Part shown: one piece after another, positions 11,531 through 24,100 of the stretch
Layout: each line of letters opens with the position of its first letter
Numbering within the stretch: position 1 is the stretch's first letter
Made by a program: the position numbers and the translations under genes
Notes under the pieces: generated by a model
What the model was told of the DNA's origin: nothing
What the model saw: only the letters and a program-made list of their open reading frames with translations
Database searches by the model: none
Assembly (NCBI GenBank): GCA_034698045.1
Contig: JAQGAU010000106.1
Span: 1-40,658, forward strand
Origin: Paramacrobiotus richtersi
Lineage: Eukaryota; Tardigrada; Eutardigrada; Parachela; Macrobiotidae
Length of the DNA stretch: 40,658 nucleotides
Reading direction: 5' to 3'

Positions 11531-12157
11531 AGAACGCGAATTTAACCGTCATTTGTCGATTTTGCATGACTAATCCAAGAGGAGGTAAGCCCAAGAGAAT
11601 TTGTATAATTTGTTTGGGTTACAACAAAAATAAAAAATTAATAATAAAATGTATATGATTACGTAAAAAGTATTCGTAGACTGACCTGCTGCTGCATGGT
11701 GTTTCTTGTGACGAACTTGTCTGTGGGATGACTGAAACAGAATGATGTCATCATTGTCTCCGGAAGTTGCGTCATAAATTCAAATGTCCCTTATAAATAA
11801 TTTGTTATGTCTCTGTCGTACTGCGCAGTGCACACACAAAAAATCTGTTTTCATGCGCTTTTACTGTTCCATCTGCTTGCATTTTGATAATTTTTTTCGC
11901 ACAAAAAAATTTAATAATTATGTATATGCGCAAACACCATAATAAATAGTCACTACTGGGCGCCATGAAACTGAACACACTAAAATTGCTTGTGAGGTTG
12001 ATTGCCGTGGTTGTTTTTGCTTTCGCTAACAGAAAAGGTCATGCACTCGGCCAATGCGCGAGGAATGCCGATTTTGTCATTTGGGCAATGGCCATTTATT
12101 GGCCCTCGTCACAAAAATCAGAATAGAAATATTTCTATCGGAACAGCTTTTTACAAA
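11531..12157. other. Spacer between the Skp1 units
   Basis: AT-rich spacer with no convincing gene. It holds whatever upstream regulatory DNA copy a has beyond the shared block near 11512. Confidence 0.4.
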
Positions 12158-12271
12158 TTAAACAAAACCCTATTCGTCATAATTCTTGTCCAGAGAACAC
12201 CACGAGGAGATGTATTAAACAAAACCCTATTCGTCATGATTCTTGTCCAGAGAACACCACGAGGAGATGTA
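12158..12271. repeat. 57 bp tandem duplication (2 copies)
   Basis: Two adjacent 57 bp units, 12158-12214 and 12215-12271, starting TTAAACAAAACCCTATTCGT and ending GAGGAGATGTA. They differ at one position (CATAATTC against CATGATTC). They lie exactly at the outer edge of Skp1 unit b. Confidence 0.9.
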
Positions 12272-13305
12272 TCAACATCGAGACTTTATTTTTTTGGCAC
12301 TCAGAAAATGTGCTGAAATCATAATAATTGTGACAAAGCATGGTAAAATAATTGAAGCCCCCCAAAAGCAAAATAAAGTGTCAAATATAATACGCTTCCA
12401 TTTGGAGCTTGTCCGCGACACAGCCAAGTAAAAGTGTTAAATGTAAATAAAATTGTATCGTATAAAAATAATACCAGATCTGCGCTGTATTCAGGGAATG
12501 ACAATGTCAATAAGCTGTGTGCCAAAAATCACATGAAAAACCTCTTTTCCTCAGATCAAATCCCGATCCGGCTCACACCACTCATTCTCCCGTCGAAGTC
12601 GCTCGTCCTCCTCGGGCGTGAAGTCATTGACAATACCAAAATCCTGCCGGATCTGCTCCACCGTCTTCCCCTTCATCCAGCCCGCAATCGTCTTGGCACA
12701 GCACTCCACAATTCCGCGAATGCCCATGAAATTGCCCGCCAACATGATGTCATACACCTCTCCCCGACGCATAGGGGCCAATAATTTCTGATCCCATTCA
12801 TCGATATCATCCAGTTTGCGTAGGATCATGGACTCCTCGTCCTCGGGCAGCTCGGGTTGATCCTTGTAGTGGTCGAGGTATTCGACGACTTTTTCCAGTG
12901 TGGTACTTTTGACTTTATCCAGGGGGATGGATTCGTCGCCGGCCTGGATGAGTGTGTGGGTGCCTTCCTCGTTCGGCCATTGACCCAGATTGGTCAGCAA
13001 ATTCTTGACCAGTTTTGAGTGCTTGACGGCGTTGAGTTCCACCTCACACAGGACGCCGTCCTGGCTTTCGAGGGTTACCTTCTGATCCATTGGGGAAGTG
13101 GAGGAGGTTTGGGAGAAAAATCGCTAGTGAAAGGACGAAAGGTCGCAAAAAATAAGGCCAGCGTAGATAGAGTCCCAAAGTCACATGCCGACTGATGCAG
13201 TACAAGTATGCACAAAAACGAAATGAAGCAAACTCTAATTCAGATTCTCTGTGCTTGCAGGCTGCCAAAAGTCCGTCACAGGCGGAAATAAAAGGAGGGG
13301 CGGGC
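12265..13305 (-). repeat. Skp1 tandem duplication, unit b
   Basis: Counterpart of the 10490-11530 unit: CATCGAGACTTTATT near 12276, AAAATAATACCAGATCT near 12464, GGTCGCAAAAAATAAGG near 13141 and ATAAAAGGAGGGGCGGGCG near 13288. The promoter and poly(A) regions were therefore duplicated with the gene, which argues against retroposition as the source of the second copy. Confidence 0.7.
12551..13090 (-). CDS. Skp1-like SCF ubiquitin ligase adaptor, copy b
   Basis: Second intronless Skp1 homologue, also 179 residues, and the closest visible relative of copy a. It begins VTLESQDGVLCEVELNAVKH and has EYLDHYKDQPELPEDEE, EWDQKLL, GIRGIVECCAKTIAGWMKGK and NDFTPEEDERLRRENEWCEP, ending DRDLI. Differences from copy a are scattered conservative changes with no stop or frameshift, so both look functional. 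Its start is about 700 bp from sulfiredoxin on the opposite strand, making a divergent promoter. A coding-strand AATAAA near 12285 in the shared 3' flank is the likely poly(A) signal. Tandem Skp1-related genes are known from nematodes; which F-box partners each copy serves cannot be read from the sequence. Confidence 0.93.
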   Translation of the reverse strand: MDQKVTLESQDGVLCEVELNAVKHSKLVKNLLTNLGQWPNEEGTHTLIQAGDESIPLDKVKSTTLEKVVEYLDHYKDQPELPEDEESMILRKLDDIDEWDQKLLAPMRRGEVYDIMLAGNFMGIRGIVECCAKTIAGWMKGKTVEQIRQDFGIVNDFTPEEDERLRRENEWCEPDRDLI

Positions 13306-13660
13306 GCAGGAAGGCGCAATCGTGATTGGCCGAGTTCGGAATGACTCACCACAGATAACTTCAAAATCATCAAAAACGAAAAATCGCACGAAATATTTCA
13401 AAGCATGCTTTGAAAAATTTATTTTAACTGGAGTGGATCGTTGTCCCTTTTCATGAACATGTTATATGTATCGTCGGGTTCAGTTTTGGCATTTCCGTTT
13501 TCCAGCTGACAGTCTAAAAGTTACGACGTCCCAAAAAATCTTCAGTTCGGATCGTTTAATTAATAATTAATTATTTGTTTTTTTTTTGCTTTTACCTAAT
13601 TATTATTATTATTATGATCGTGGATTTCAGTGTAGGATGTTTGAGCCTCCTGTTTTATAA
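13091..13660. promoter_or_regulatory. Divergent Skp1-b / sulfiredoxin promoter region
   Basis: Gene-free interval between head-to-head starts. It contains the GC-rich block near 13288-13305 shared with the Skp1-a upstream region. No individual site can be assigned with confidence. Confidence 0.4.
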
Positions 13661-13798
13661 ATGATAAATCGAAGCGTCTTCCTTGTTTCCGGATCTATTT
13701 CAGGGCGAAATTGCGGACTGGGCAGATTGCCACAGCAACTTCCCTGCCTTTTCCTGCTATTTGGTTCTTCCGCAGTCTTTCGCTTCTGTACATCTCAA

Positions 13799-14891
13799 AT
13801 GGCTCGAGAAGAAGCACGGCCTTCGAGCGACGAATCGCCTGGACGAAGTGTACATACGGACCACATTAAAGCAGTAGAAATGGTTCCGATCAGCGTGATT
13901 CATCGACCCATTCCTTCAGTTTTAAACGTAAGTCGCGATCTTCGTTCCGATAACGGGATGGATGCCTTTTTGGTAGTTTTCTGATTTTTCCCGGCAGTTT
14001 TATGTTTAAAGTAATCTGGAAATCTGAATTATTGTGAATTTGCAAACTTATCTGGGGGAATCTGATTATCCGAATAATTACGAATTTGAAAATGTCGAAT
14101 TCAACTGTCTTCGGATTCAAACTTTCAATGAATTTCTGAAGTTTGAAATCAGTGCAGTTTGAAGTATCAAGTATGTAATGCGTTTGCAATAATCCGAATT
14201 GTTAATGAATTGAATATAGAGTCTTCCAGAGCAAAAGCAGATCTGCAAAGACAGCGAAATCGAATGTTTCCAGAATCAGTCCAGAATCCAGATTCCCAAA
14301 TAACGCCGTGAAAAAAAACAAAAATTAACGTTCTCTCGAAGTAACCACAACAGCCCGTTCAGAAATCAACAGACATGAAAATATCTCCTTTTTAATTGTT
14401 TTTATTGAAAGTGTGGTTTATTTTGTTTTCATACCTGTTTATAATTATGGTTTACGTAACTCTAATCAACAAAGGTAGTTTCATAAAATAAATCATTTTT
14501 TATAAAAATAATTAAGAAACAACTTTTTGTGTACTTCTCCTTGTGATTTTCATGCTATTATGTTCTGGTCACATTTGAAGTCAGTTCGATATTTGGAAAT
14601 TATTAAGATGAACTCTTCCTTTTTTTGCAGGAATCCAAAGTCCACAGTTTAATGGACACCATTTCATCCCTTCAGACTTCCGGTTCGGACTTGGTGTCCA
14701 CCGTTCCGGCCATCGATGTCCTGTGGATCAAGGGCCGTGAAGGGGGGAATTATTTTTACTCGTTTGGCGGCTGTCACCGCTTCGAAGCCTACAAACGCCT
14801 GGGAACGGAGAGGATCCCGTGTAAACTAATCAAATCCACCGTTAGTGATTTGCGGACTTATTTGGGATCATCCACACCGGATCTTAAATAG
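13799..14891 (+). CDS. SRXN1: Sulfiredoxin
   Basis: Sulfiredoxin repairs over-oxidised 2-Cys peroxiredoxins by ATP-dependent reduction of the sulfinic acid. Exons are 13799-13927 and 14631-14891, joined in phase 0 across a 703 bp intron with GTAAGT and TTTTTTTGCAG signals; product 129 residues. Diagnostic blocks are [14 protein letters not shown], then [20 protein letters not shown] with [10 protein letters not shown], and the C-terminal [12 protein letters not shown]. The catalytic cysteine is C91 in FGGCHR. Length matches the family (about 137 in human). An in-frame ATG at 13661 would add 46 residues rich in Arg and hydrophobic residues with no Asp or Glu, which could be a mitochondrial presequence. 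I chose the downstream ATG because the family usually starts near there. Confidence 0.93.
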
Positions 14892-14994
14892 CCTGTATTT
14901 TTTGAAGATTTATTATTGGTTTGAATGTCTTTCACGGATTCGTTCGGATTTGCAATCTGTTTGTGTTGGATTTTAGGAATTGTGTGAAAAATGT

Positions 14995-15000
14995 TTTATT
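14995..15000 (-). promoter_or_regulatory. Poly(A) signal of the synaptotagmin gene
   Basis: TTTATT on the plus strand (AATAAA on the coding strand) 105 bp beyond the synaptotagmin stop. The convergent sulfiredoxin gene ends at 14891 and has no plus-strand AATAAA before this point, so the two 3' UTRs probably overlap. Confidence 0.5.
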
Positions 15001-15104
15001 ATCATTTTATCTTTCTCTTTAATGAGCTTCCATTTGCAGAACTTTTCTTGTAATAATATGCAAGCGATTGTTGATTTTTATATCATTGAATTTTGTTAAA
15101 GAGT

Positions 15105-18100
15105 TTACAGGTGAACAAGAGTGTGCCATTCTTGAACGTGCTCTTTTTCTTTCTGCATGCATTCTTGCCAGTGCTCCAGTTCCTTGCCACGCGCAAACAT
15201 TAGGCCACCGAGGATAACACGTCCAACTGTTCGTTTTTCTGTAATATATTAAAAAAAGATTCATTTATCTCACGCCGTGCTAACTAGCAATCATTCAAAA
15301 ACGTAAAGAAATGCTGGAAAAACGGTATATTTCTATGAAAATATTCCGTAACATTCTTTTCCTCCTTAGGGTTAATGATTATTAACAACTTTTCCATTGA
15401 GTTGATATTTTGCTTATAGTATTATATCGTATATTATCATAAACCACATTAATCTTGCTGTAGTTTACACTTAACATGCAGTTTTACAAAGTTTACATAT
15501 ACTTATGTTATAAAGTTAATATACAGTATAACATTTGTCAAACGAAATGGTTTATATTAATTATTATATATAATTATTTCTATAATTATTATTTATTTAT
15601 ATTATTTTTATGATTTATTTATATTATTTTTATTATTTATTTAGATTATTTGTTTATGTTATTTTTATTATTTATATTTTACTGTTTATGTAATTATTAT
15701 TGTTTCCAGAAATGTTGTCACAGATACGCTGCGATTAACTGAGAAAATTACCGGTACGTTTTTGGCATGCTGCAGTTAAGAAAATGTCTATCAGAAGAAT
15801 GTTTTTGAATCACCAAAACTGACCTTTGGTAAGCTTATACCGAGTTTCAGCCAGTATGACCAGACTGACGGCTTCGCACATTCTCGAAGGTAGCTTGAAC
15901 TGGAACGACTCGCAAAAACTGGTCGGTCCATCGTCCTCCGTTCTGCACTGTACGGGCTGTGTTTTGAAACGTTTGAGCAGGCGGCTTTGATGCATTAAAG
16001 ACACTTTCACATAGGCTTCTGCAAATTCAACGGAATTATCTTCCAGTTCTTCTCATGTATGAACCTTAAGCAAAGTATTATAAACAATTTAATATCTACA
16101 GGATTCATGAATTTTTCCGAAAACGAATAGACACGTGAGTTCAACCAATGCGAACCGTTTAAGCATGCTATCAGAACGTATAACATTTTTACCTGTTCCG
16201 TTGGCTTTTTCTTTCGTCTGCAAATATTTCCCTTCCAGAATATTCACCTAAAGAATTGCAAGTAAAAATCTTGTCATCGTTTCACTTTGCAGTATGTACA
16301 TGACGCGTGATAATAGGCAGCCAAAATTAAATAAGTAATATAAGTCGTGTAGACTTTATTATTCCATCCAAAAATATACTGAAACCATAATTGCATCATA
16401 ATACCATATTATTGGTCATCACCAAATCCCAGACAATAACCATTTACAGCCATTACTCTACGATTCACCCATAGCATACACAGCACATATGTAAGTATAT
16501 ATCGTGTGCAGTACCATACGAAAGAAAACACTTCAAGGTACTGTAATTCGCTACCGCAACGGCTGCTTGAATTTTAAATTTTACCGTCAATCGTTGGATA
16601 TCGTCATTGTAGCATAAAGACACCAAGAGCTCCCCCCGGACCGCGTTATTTTCCACCTGAAAAAAGCAACAATTTATTCTGAAACGTACTTTTCGGTTGC
16701 TTATCACAGGTGGCAATGCAACAATATCGTCCGGAAAATAAAAAGTTTACGTATTACATAAAGAGACATTATTTACTTACATGTACAAACACATAATTAG
16801 AATTTTCCTTGTTTGTATTACATTTTTTAAGTTTATAATCGCAAAGTCCGAGGTTGCACAGTCTTTCATACATATAATATATTATATAAATCCTTTGATA
16901 TAAAATTCCAATTACATAAAAAAATGTAAAACACTAAACTTGACAGTTGAAACTTACTAAAAATTATGAAAGAATATAAACAGAATATAAATAATTACAC
17001 TATAAAATAGTACATCAGAAATTTCTTGTGCATCATAAGATTTTGGTTTTTATGAGACCCTAACGAATAAGTGTACACATCGTGTAAAATCGTACCTCTG
17101 TTGCTTCTTTATGGAGATCTTTCCACATAACAGGGAAATGTTCCAGTGTAACATTGAAATCCGTTAAAGAATGGAATGCGTGTCCAATAAGTACGTGTTT
17201 CTTGCGACGATCAATATCATAGACGCTAAAACGCAGTATTCGTTCGTTGACCGTTTTGGCGGAAATGGGAAAGACGAAGGATTCCTCGAAACGTGGATCA
17301 CAAGTCTTCCGCTTGACCTTAGTCTGCAGTGTACGCCGTTCATCCGGAAGAAGGGATAGCCTGTTCAACACGGACTTAAAATGTTGCAACAAGAAGAAAC
17401 TTACTAGAAAGCAGTTTTTTCATCCAGAGGAAACTGTTTGCAATAATGTATATATATTTATAATAAAATATGTAATAAAATATATGAACACGTATGAACG
17501 TTCCGCAACTAGCTAGATAATCATTAATAGTTATGTATACAAGTAACTGAAAATTTTAGAAATACGTGTCAAGGTTTGTTTGTGCCCTTTTGTAAAGCGA
17601 AAGCTTAAGGTTACGTACTTCATTGGAGTTTCTTATTACAAGTCTTTCGGAGTTTTTTTTATTTTTCTAATTAATTTGTTATATTTTAGGGATTTATTAT
17701 AACCTAAATTCGAGTCTATTGTTGCATTATTCTCATAAAATGTTGACGATAAACCGCTTTTTTATTGTCATGTACAAAATGCCTTAGGTTTGAAAATTGA
17801 TGCGATTTAGTTTAACATGAAAATATTACCATCAGCTTAATTTAGGTTTTCCTTAAATATTAGTAAGTCAAATTAACCTATAAAACACTGATTAAATTGA
17901 ATATTCATCGCACATCCAGTTTCCTACTTGGTTGTCTCTATACCGGTTAATTTGAACTGCTGCGCAATTACAAATCTACAAATCAGGGTTGGTCGTGCAC
18001 AGTTACACTTCCGGCCAAAAATAGCTAATCATCGCATGTCAAGCCATGGTGGAATATATTTTCTATCCCGACTGACCTGACAAAGGGATCACACTGGGAT

Positions 18101-21100
18101 TTGTCGGGTCGACAGGGAAGATTTCTGGCTTTAACGACGCTACAGATGAGCTTCTCGGAATCACGTTCATACGCCAACTGGAACCACAACCGGCCCAGAT
18201 GTCCTTCCGGAAATGACATATTTTCATCGCTGTCCGATTGCAAGTACAGTGCGGGATTTATCGTGCCGAAATTCTGCAGACTCATTCCTGTAGTATACAT
18301 TAACAGCTAATAAATCGCTAAGCACACTAATTGTAAGTCTTTATAATTTATTTTCCGTTTCCTTTATTTCACTTGGTCCACGCCGGTTTTGTTCTGTTGG
18401 TGTGTATCAAAACTACTTCTTCGCTTATATAAACAGTCAGTTACACATAATTACCAGGTATACCTTGTAAACCGTGCACGTGTCCACGTGCACACGCTAT
18501 ATATATAAAGTAAATTATATCCACCTGGTAAGACTGATTTCAAAAGGCATATGTGTGACTGCTTATTGTCCCAGTAAAGCAATGAAGCTTTTTCATATAG
18601 AAAACATAAGGAATAATAATCACCTTTTGATTTGCAATTTAACAGCTAAACTTGCAGGTACGAAATGCTGTTAAATGATGTTATGCTGCTATGTTGTTTA
18701 TGTCAATGTTTATCATGCTTTTATACTATTAAAATGTATGAATGGAAATAAATACTGTTACATACGGTATTGTGGTGTCTATTATCGATATGTAACAACG
18801 CATGTCTTTATTGTTTATGCTGCTAGGAAAATTTCCTGTTCCTCTATAGGTTAGTCTCTTGTAGAGTAAAAAATTAGACGTATGCAATTTTATTTTGCCA
18901 ATATGTAACAATTTTTTATTTTACATACGGTATATATAATAGTAAACCTACATAGGTCTACTGTGTTCGATAGGACACAAACGAAAGCGATCCTGGGGAT
19001 AATTTTCTCAGGAAATCAGCATACCGCACGTTGCATGTTGATCTCGAATAAATTTAGAAAATGTGTTAATATTAACTACAAGAAACACCTTCGGCTGCCG
19101 CCTCAGGGTTTCTTGAAATCCGTGTTCACAAAAAAGTATACATCTCCAAAACAAATTTTTCGGGCTGATCCTTTACTGCGAACGGTTACTTAAACAACGC
19201 GGTTACGTTTTGAACACTCTTAATTGAATGTGTTCGGCTATTTATGTCGTTAGTTCGCAGAGCCTTGGTCGCCAATCTTAATTTTTTTCTTGGGGCTTTT
19301 CTTAACTGTTAGGCGAAAGTAATAGAGATGTTTCCGCATGTTTTTGGTACTCTTCTGTGACCGGCATAATCGTCCGGACGTAATTTATTAGTTTTGTTTA
19401 CCCAAGAAATTTTTTCTGAAGCTTCGCGTGCACTGATCTGAAGGTCATTCGAACATTTTTGCCGTGCGGGATCAAGTGAGCAGTTTCAACCAAACACTTT
19501 TTCAGTCACGCTGCCCACTTTTAACGATATTTCGCGATTCCCTAATTTTTCGAAACGGCAAGTCGAAAAATCGTTCAGTGTTTTGATATGTTCACATGAA
19601 AAATCCCAGAACACGGGCATCCCAAGTCCGAACGGATCACGGGTTGCTGTTTCAATTTGCGGTCATTTAAATGCATGTTCAGTCAGCAGTTCAGCTCGCA
19701 GAATCTGTCAAGGCAGTAAAAACCCAAAAACAGCACAGGTACATGTTTCAAGATTTCAAAGGAACGTTCAGTTCAACGATGTAGTCACCCGTAAATTTGG
19801 TCACTGCTGCACCGACTACCACAACCCTAAAATCTTGCCCGTTTAAGATCGTGACGCATCCTGACGTTCAGAAAAGCACAAAAATAAAGATCTTCATTCG
19901 AAAACTGGCCGAATCGAACGTTGACAACACAATAAATAGGTACTCGAAGAAAAGCTACATTCAATTAAGAGTGCTCAAAACGTAACCGCGTTGTTTAAGT
20001 AACCATCCGCAGTAAAGGATCAGCCCGAAAAATTTGTTTTGGAGATGTATACTTTTTCTGAACACGGATTTCAAGAAACCCTGAGGCGGCAGCCGCAGGT
20101 GTTTCTTGCGAAGGCGAGTACGTATTTATTGTGTTATCAACGTTCGATTCGGCCGCACTGTTCACGAGAATGCCGCTTTCCCGCAAGCGATACAAATTTT
20201 CACTGGATAGCTCAAAATTTCTTTCAGTTCGCCAGTTGTGAGTATTGTACGAGTATATATTATCGTAGATGTTTGCAGCTGCATGATGCCAGAGTTAGGG
20301 ACAGCTGTGATCCGACTAATTCGTATTCTGAATTGAGTTAGGAAAGTGGCACTTTTCGTTTTGCTTTACACCGATTTTCCGGTCTTAAAATTAATTAATT
20401 AAAAATTTATTAAAAATAAATTATTTTATTTTTAATTAAAATATCTGGTTAAAAATATCTGAACTAGGCTATGTAACCGGTATGCAGTATATAACTATTG
20501 CTTGTTCTTTGTATGCCGTGTGAGATCAGACGTCCGACACCGAAGCAAACGCTCCCGCTCTTAAGATTATTTTTGATTTATTTTGCTTCAAGTGGGATGT
20601 TCGCTGCTGAATTAACCACATCATGCCGTTTCTGATATTATTGTGATTTGTTCGTATTCGGACCATATGTTCAATCCTGAAACAAAAAGTCCCGTTTCTA
20701 ATATTAGTTCTATTCTCATTTCGTGCTGCTTGGGGTCACACATTTGCTGCTGAAACAAAGAGGCTAAAGCAATAATGAGATAACCCTACTCTGGTTTAAT
20801 TGTGTACGAATATGGAGCTGCAATTCTGTGCATGATTAGTCCCTGCATGATCATAATCAATCTATAATTTTGCTTCAGATCAAACGTCAATACCGACTTT
20901 ACTTTATCAGATAGTCCCATTTCTTATATTATTGTTGTTGGTTCACGCTGCGCCGAGTCACATGTTCGGCACAGAAACAAAAACTTAATATCCCAGTTTT
21001 AATATTCTTATTTTTTCTGTGCAATAGCAATTTTTCTCTGCTTCAGATCGAACGTTTTTACTTACGCAAATAATGCCGTTTCTTATGTGATTGTTGCTGC

Positions 21101-24100
21101 ACTCTGTGCCAGGTCAAACGTTCGATGCCTGAAGAAAAGACTAACGTTTCTTACATTATTGTTGTTTCGTTTTGCGCCAGGTCGAATCGTCAATACTCAA
21201 GCAATCAGCCGGCTCTTAGTAATTATTTTTATGGTTGCTTCGTTCTGCTTGAAATTAAATATGTTGAGTCTCTTAATTCTGGAATAAATTATTGGGTTAG
21301 GTCAGCTTTATTAATTGACAATATAATCTGTCGGTGTGTTAACTAACTGGCAAGGCCAGAACGAAGAAAAACTGGCTTGTATAGTTCACCAGATTAGTTT
21401 CTACACAAACACAAATCTTCAGTACTTGTTTTCTGCAGTTTTTATTGATTTTTGCAATTCCTCGGTTATAAATCTGGTCATAGCAACGCTTGATAATGTT
21501 TTTACGGCATTACTGTACAGACTGATTCCACCACACTGTCCCACTTTTTTCGCGATTTTGTATAAAACCAACAAAACGTAGCATTCTGATTCTACTATAC
21601 GCGATAGAAAGGACTTTTTATTGGCTTCGATATGGTATAAAATGGTTGAGATCAGAGCAACTCTTCTGTCCTGGCACCATGTCGAGCACGGAGCTCCGTG
21701 CACGAGAAGCAGCCTCGAAGCGTTCAAAGCAGTCGGGTAGTTTCCTTAAATAATTGGTCCAATAATCTGTTGGTTGCGAACCGAGACCGAATCACATTTT
21801 CGTCGTAACTATGACAGTCTTCTAACATACAAAGCGTTTTTGGGCTCGCTCCAGAGCCATCGTTAGGCTTCAGGGCCCCTCAAGGGGCAAGAGGGCGAGA
21901 TCGTGCCGGAACCAGTCCTCAAGCTATGCTGGTAAAGGTAGAATGAAATATTTCTGGTCATCAAACAAACTGGGATGATCAACGCAATGTTTTTAATCAG
22001 TTTTGACTGTTAGTCGAGAAAAATCGGTCATGGGTACAATGCGGCAGTACCTGCCGGAAACGGTGTTCAAAAACTCAAAATGAGAATTTTTGCCAACTTT
22101 ATCGCAAATTCTTTCTTTGGAACGGGGAGTTCAAAAATATCAAATAAATTCATATTTTAAGCGTGCTGTTTATTGGTGATTTTAAAATCGTTTGCAAGTG
22201 GTTTGATAAGTTCTCAGATTTGGAACATTTTTTTAAAGATAAAATCTGTGTTTTTTGAAAAATCTCGGGTCGCCTTACGGCACGCCATAACCTGCCTCAG
22301 CTTTGTGAAGCAAGCAGCTTCAGATACACATAAAGAAATGTAAAATGGCTTGTGAATAAACTGGTACACAAGCCGAAACTGCACTGGCACAATGGAGTGC
22401 GCTGCGAATTTTTCGGGGAAGTGGGACAAGTTGGTGGAATCGGGCTGTACTTCGTATATTATGTATCTGTCGTATGCGCAAGACACAAAAATCAATTTTT
22501 TTTTCCTGCCCTGTGCTGCCCGTGGGTTTCTTTCAAAATCAAATGTCATGTGCAACCGTTTTGAGCTATGCTCTATCCGATGGTATAATTTATTCGAACG
22601 GAGATTGCTTGGTTTGGGAGATTTCGTGATCCCGGGACGGAGTTCCGTAATAGGAACTAGAACTAGATATAGTTAATACTAACCCATTTCCATTTAATTT
22701 TTCGCGTAACATTGTCTATATTGAAAACTAAAACATTGATAATATATTATTAATGTTTTTGTTTTCAATATAGACAATGTTACGCGAAAAATTATCTGCC
22801 CATTTAAATAAATGCGCTGCAAACGATTTTAATAGCGGACTGTTTTAGATATTAAAAAATCAACTAACTTTTAAATAATTACAGCATTAATGTTTTGCGC
22901 GGCATGTTCCCGGTTCGATAACGGTGTCAGACGCGCCTTAGTTTCCGAAACCGTAAGTAAGTATTGATTACATAACAAGACCCAATAGCGGTATGTATGC
23001 GGTATTAATTAGCATGTATTTCCACAAGCTTACGTTTTCGAGTGACAGGGGAAATGGGACAGTTGTCCCGTGTGGGCAGCACGAAAGGCGGAATTACATT
23101 CAAATTAATGTTCCGTCCATCCCGATCACGATCACGACTGTACTGGCTGAAACTTCCGAAGCTGTACGAGCGGATTTCGTCAAATCTGGCTGCCACCGAC
23201 GGTGACACATCCAACGAGCTCGTGAATCCCTTTGCACTGTGAAAATGCCGGAAAATTATTCTGACATTAATATGGTTTGATTTATTTTATTACATACTTA
23301 TATTATATAGATTTATATTTTTTTGCTACATCAATTTTATTTTGAATAGCAAATGCAACAAAAAACCGGAAATAGGCTCAGATCGAGCAAGAATTGTTCC
23401 AGAGCGTATTTCATGGTCATGATTTCAAAGAAATAAATAAAATAATTATCGCTAACTCGAAGTAACTCCTGCCAAAATAAAGAAACATAAATAACTAAAA
23501 CAATTTCTAAAATAGTTGGTAAGAGGCTATTCAGTGGAGTTTTGATTACAGTAAGACTGATCAGGATCTGCTTGCCAAAATAAACTTTTTGATATATGAT
23601 ACAGTAACAATAACTTTAAAAGAAGTGTACAGTTCTGTATAAGCACGAGTTATGATTAAGATTTCCGGCTAAAATCTTGCATATGAGAGCGCCGTGGAGT
23701 ACTAACTGTTATGTAAATTTCAACCGCATGTTACATATACGACTGCAAAAAAAATACCTGTCCTCTTCCGAATAGTAACAATCTGCTTCACTTTCGCGAT
23801 CGGTTTCCGCACCATTGTACAGCAGCAAATTATCAGAAGAACTATGTAAAAGGCGTATTAAAAACATGACTATTTTTCCAGCCACCGATATATAGAATCA
23901 ATGGGCAAAATCAATGAGATAATAAAAGAATAAAACGTATTGTGTTACGAAATTAGAACAGAAAACGAGCAATCCAACTTTTCCGACGGAAAGGGTCTTA
24001 CAAGTTTTGCCGACATGTAAACCATGTATTAAAAGGCACCGAGTCACGTAAAATCATCCCAAGTGCGCCGAGCCGAACAAAGCTTGTGCGCAGAAAAGGT

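Noticed and set aside
15019..15264. 81-codon minus ORF
   Set aside because: Wrong frame over the last synaptotagmin exon. The frame with GRVILGGL and WHTL is the real one.
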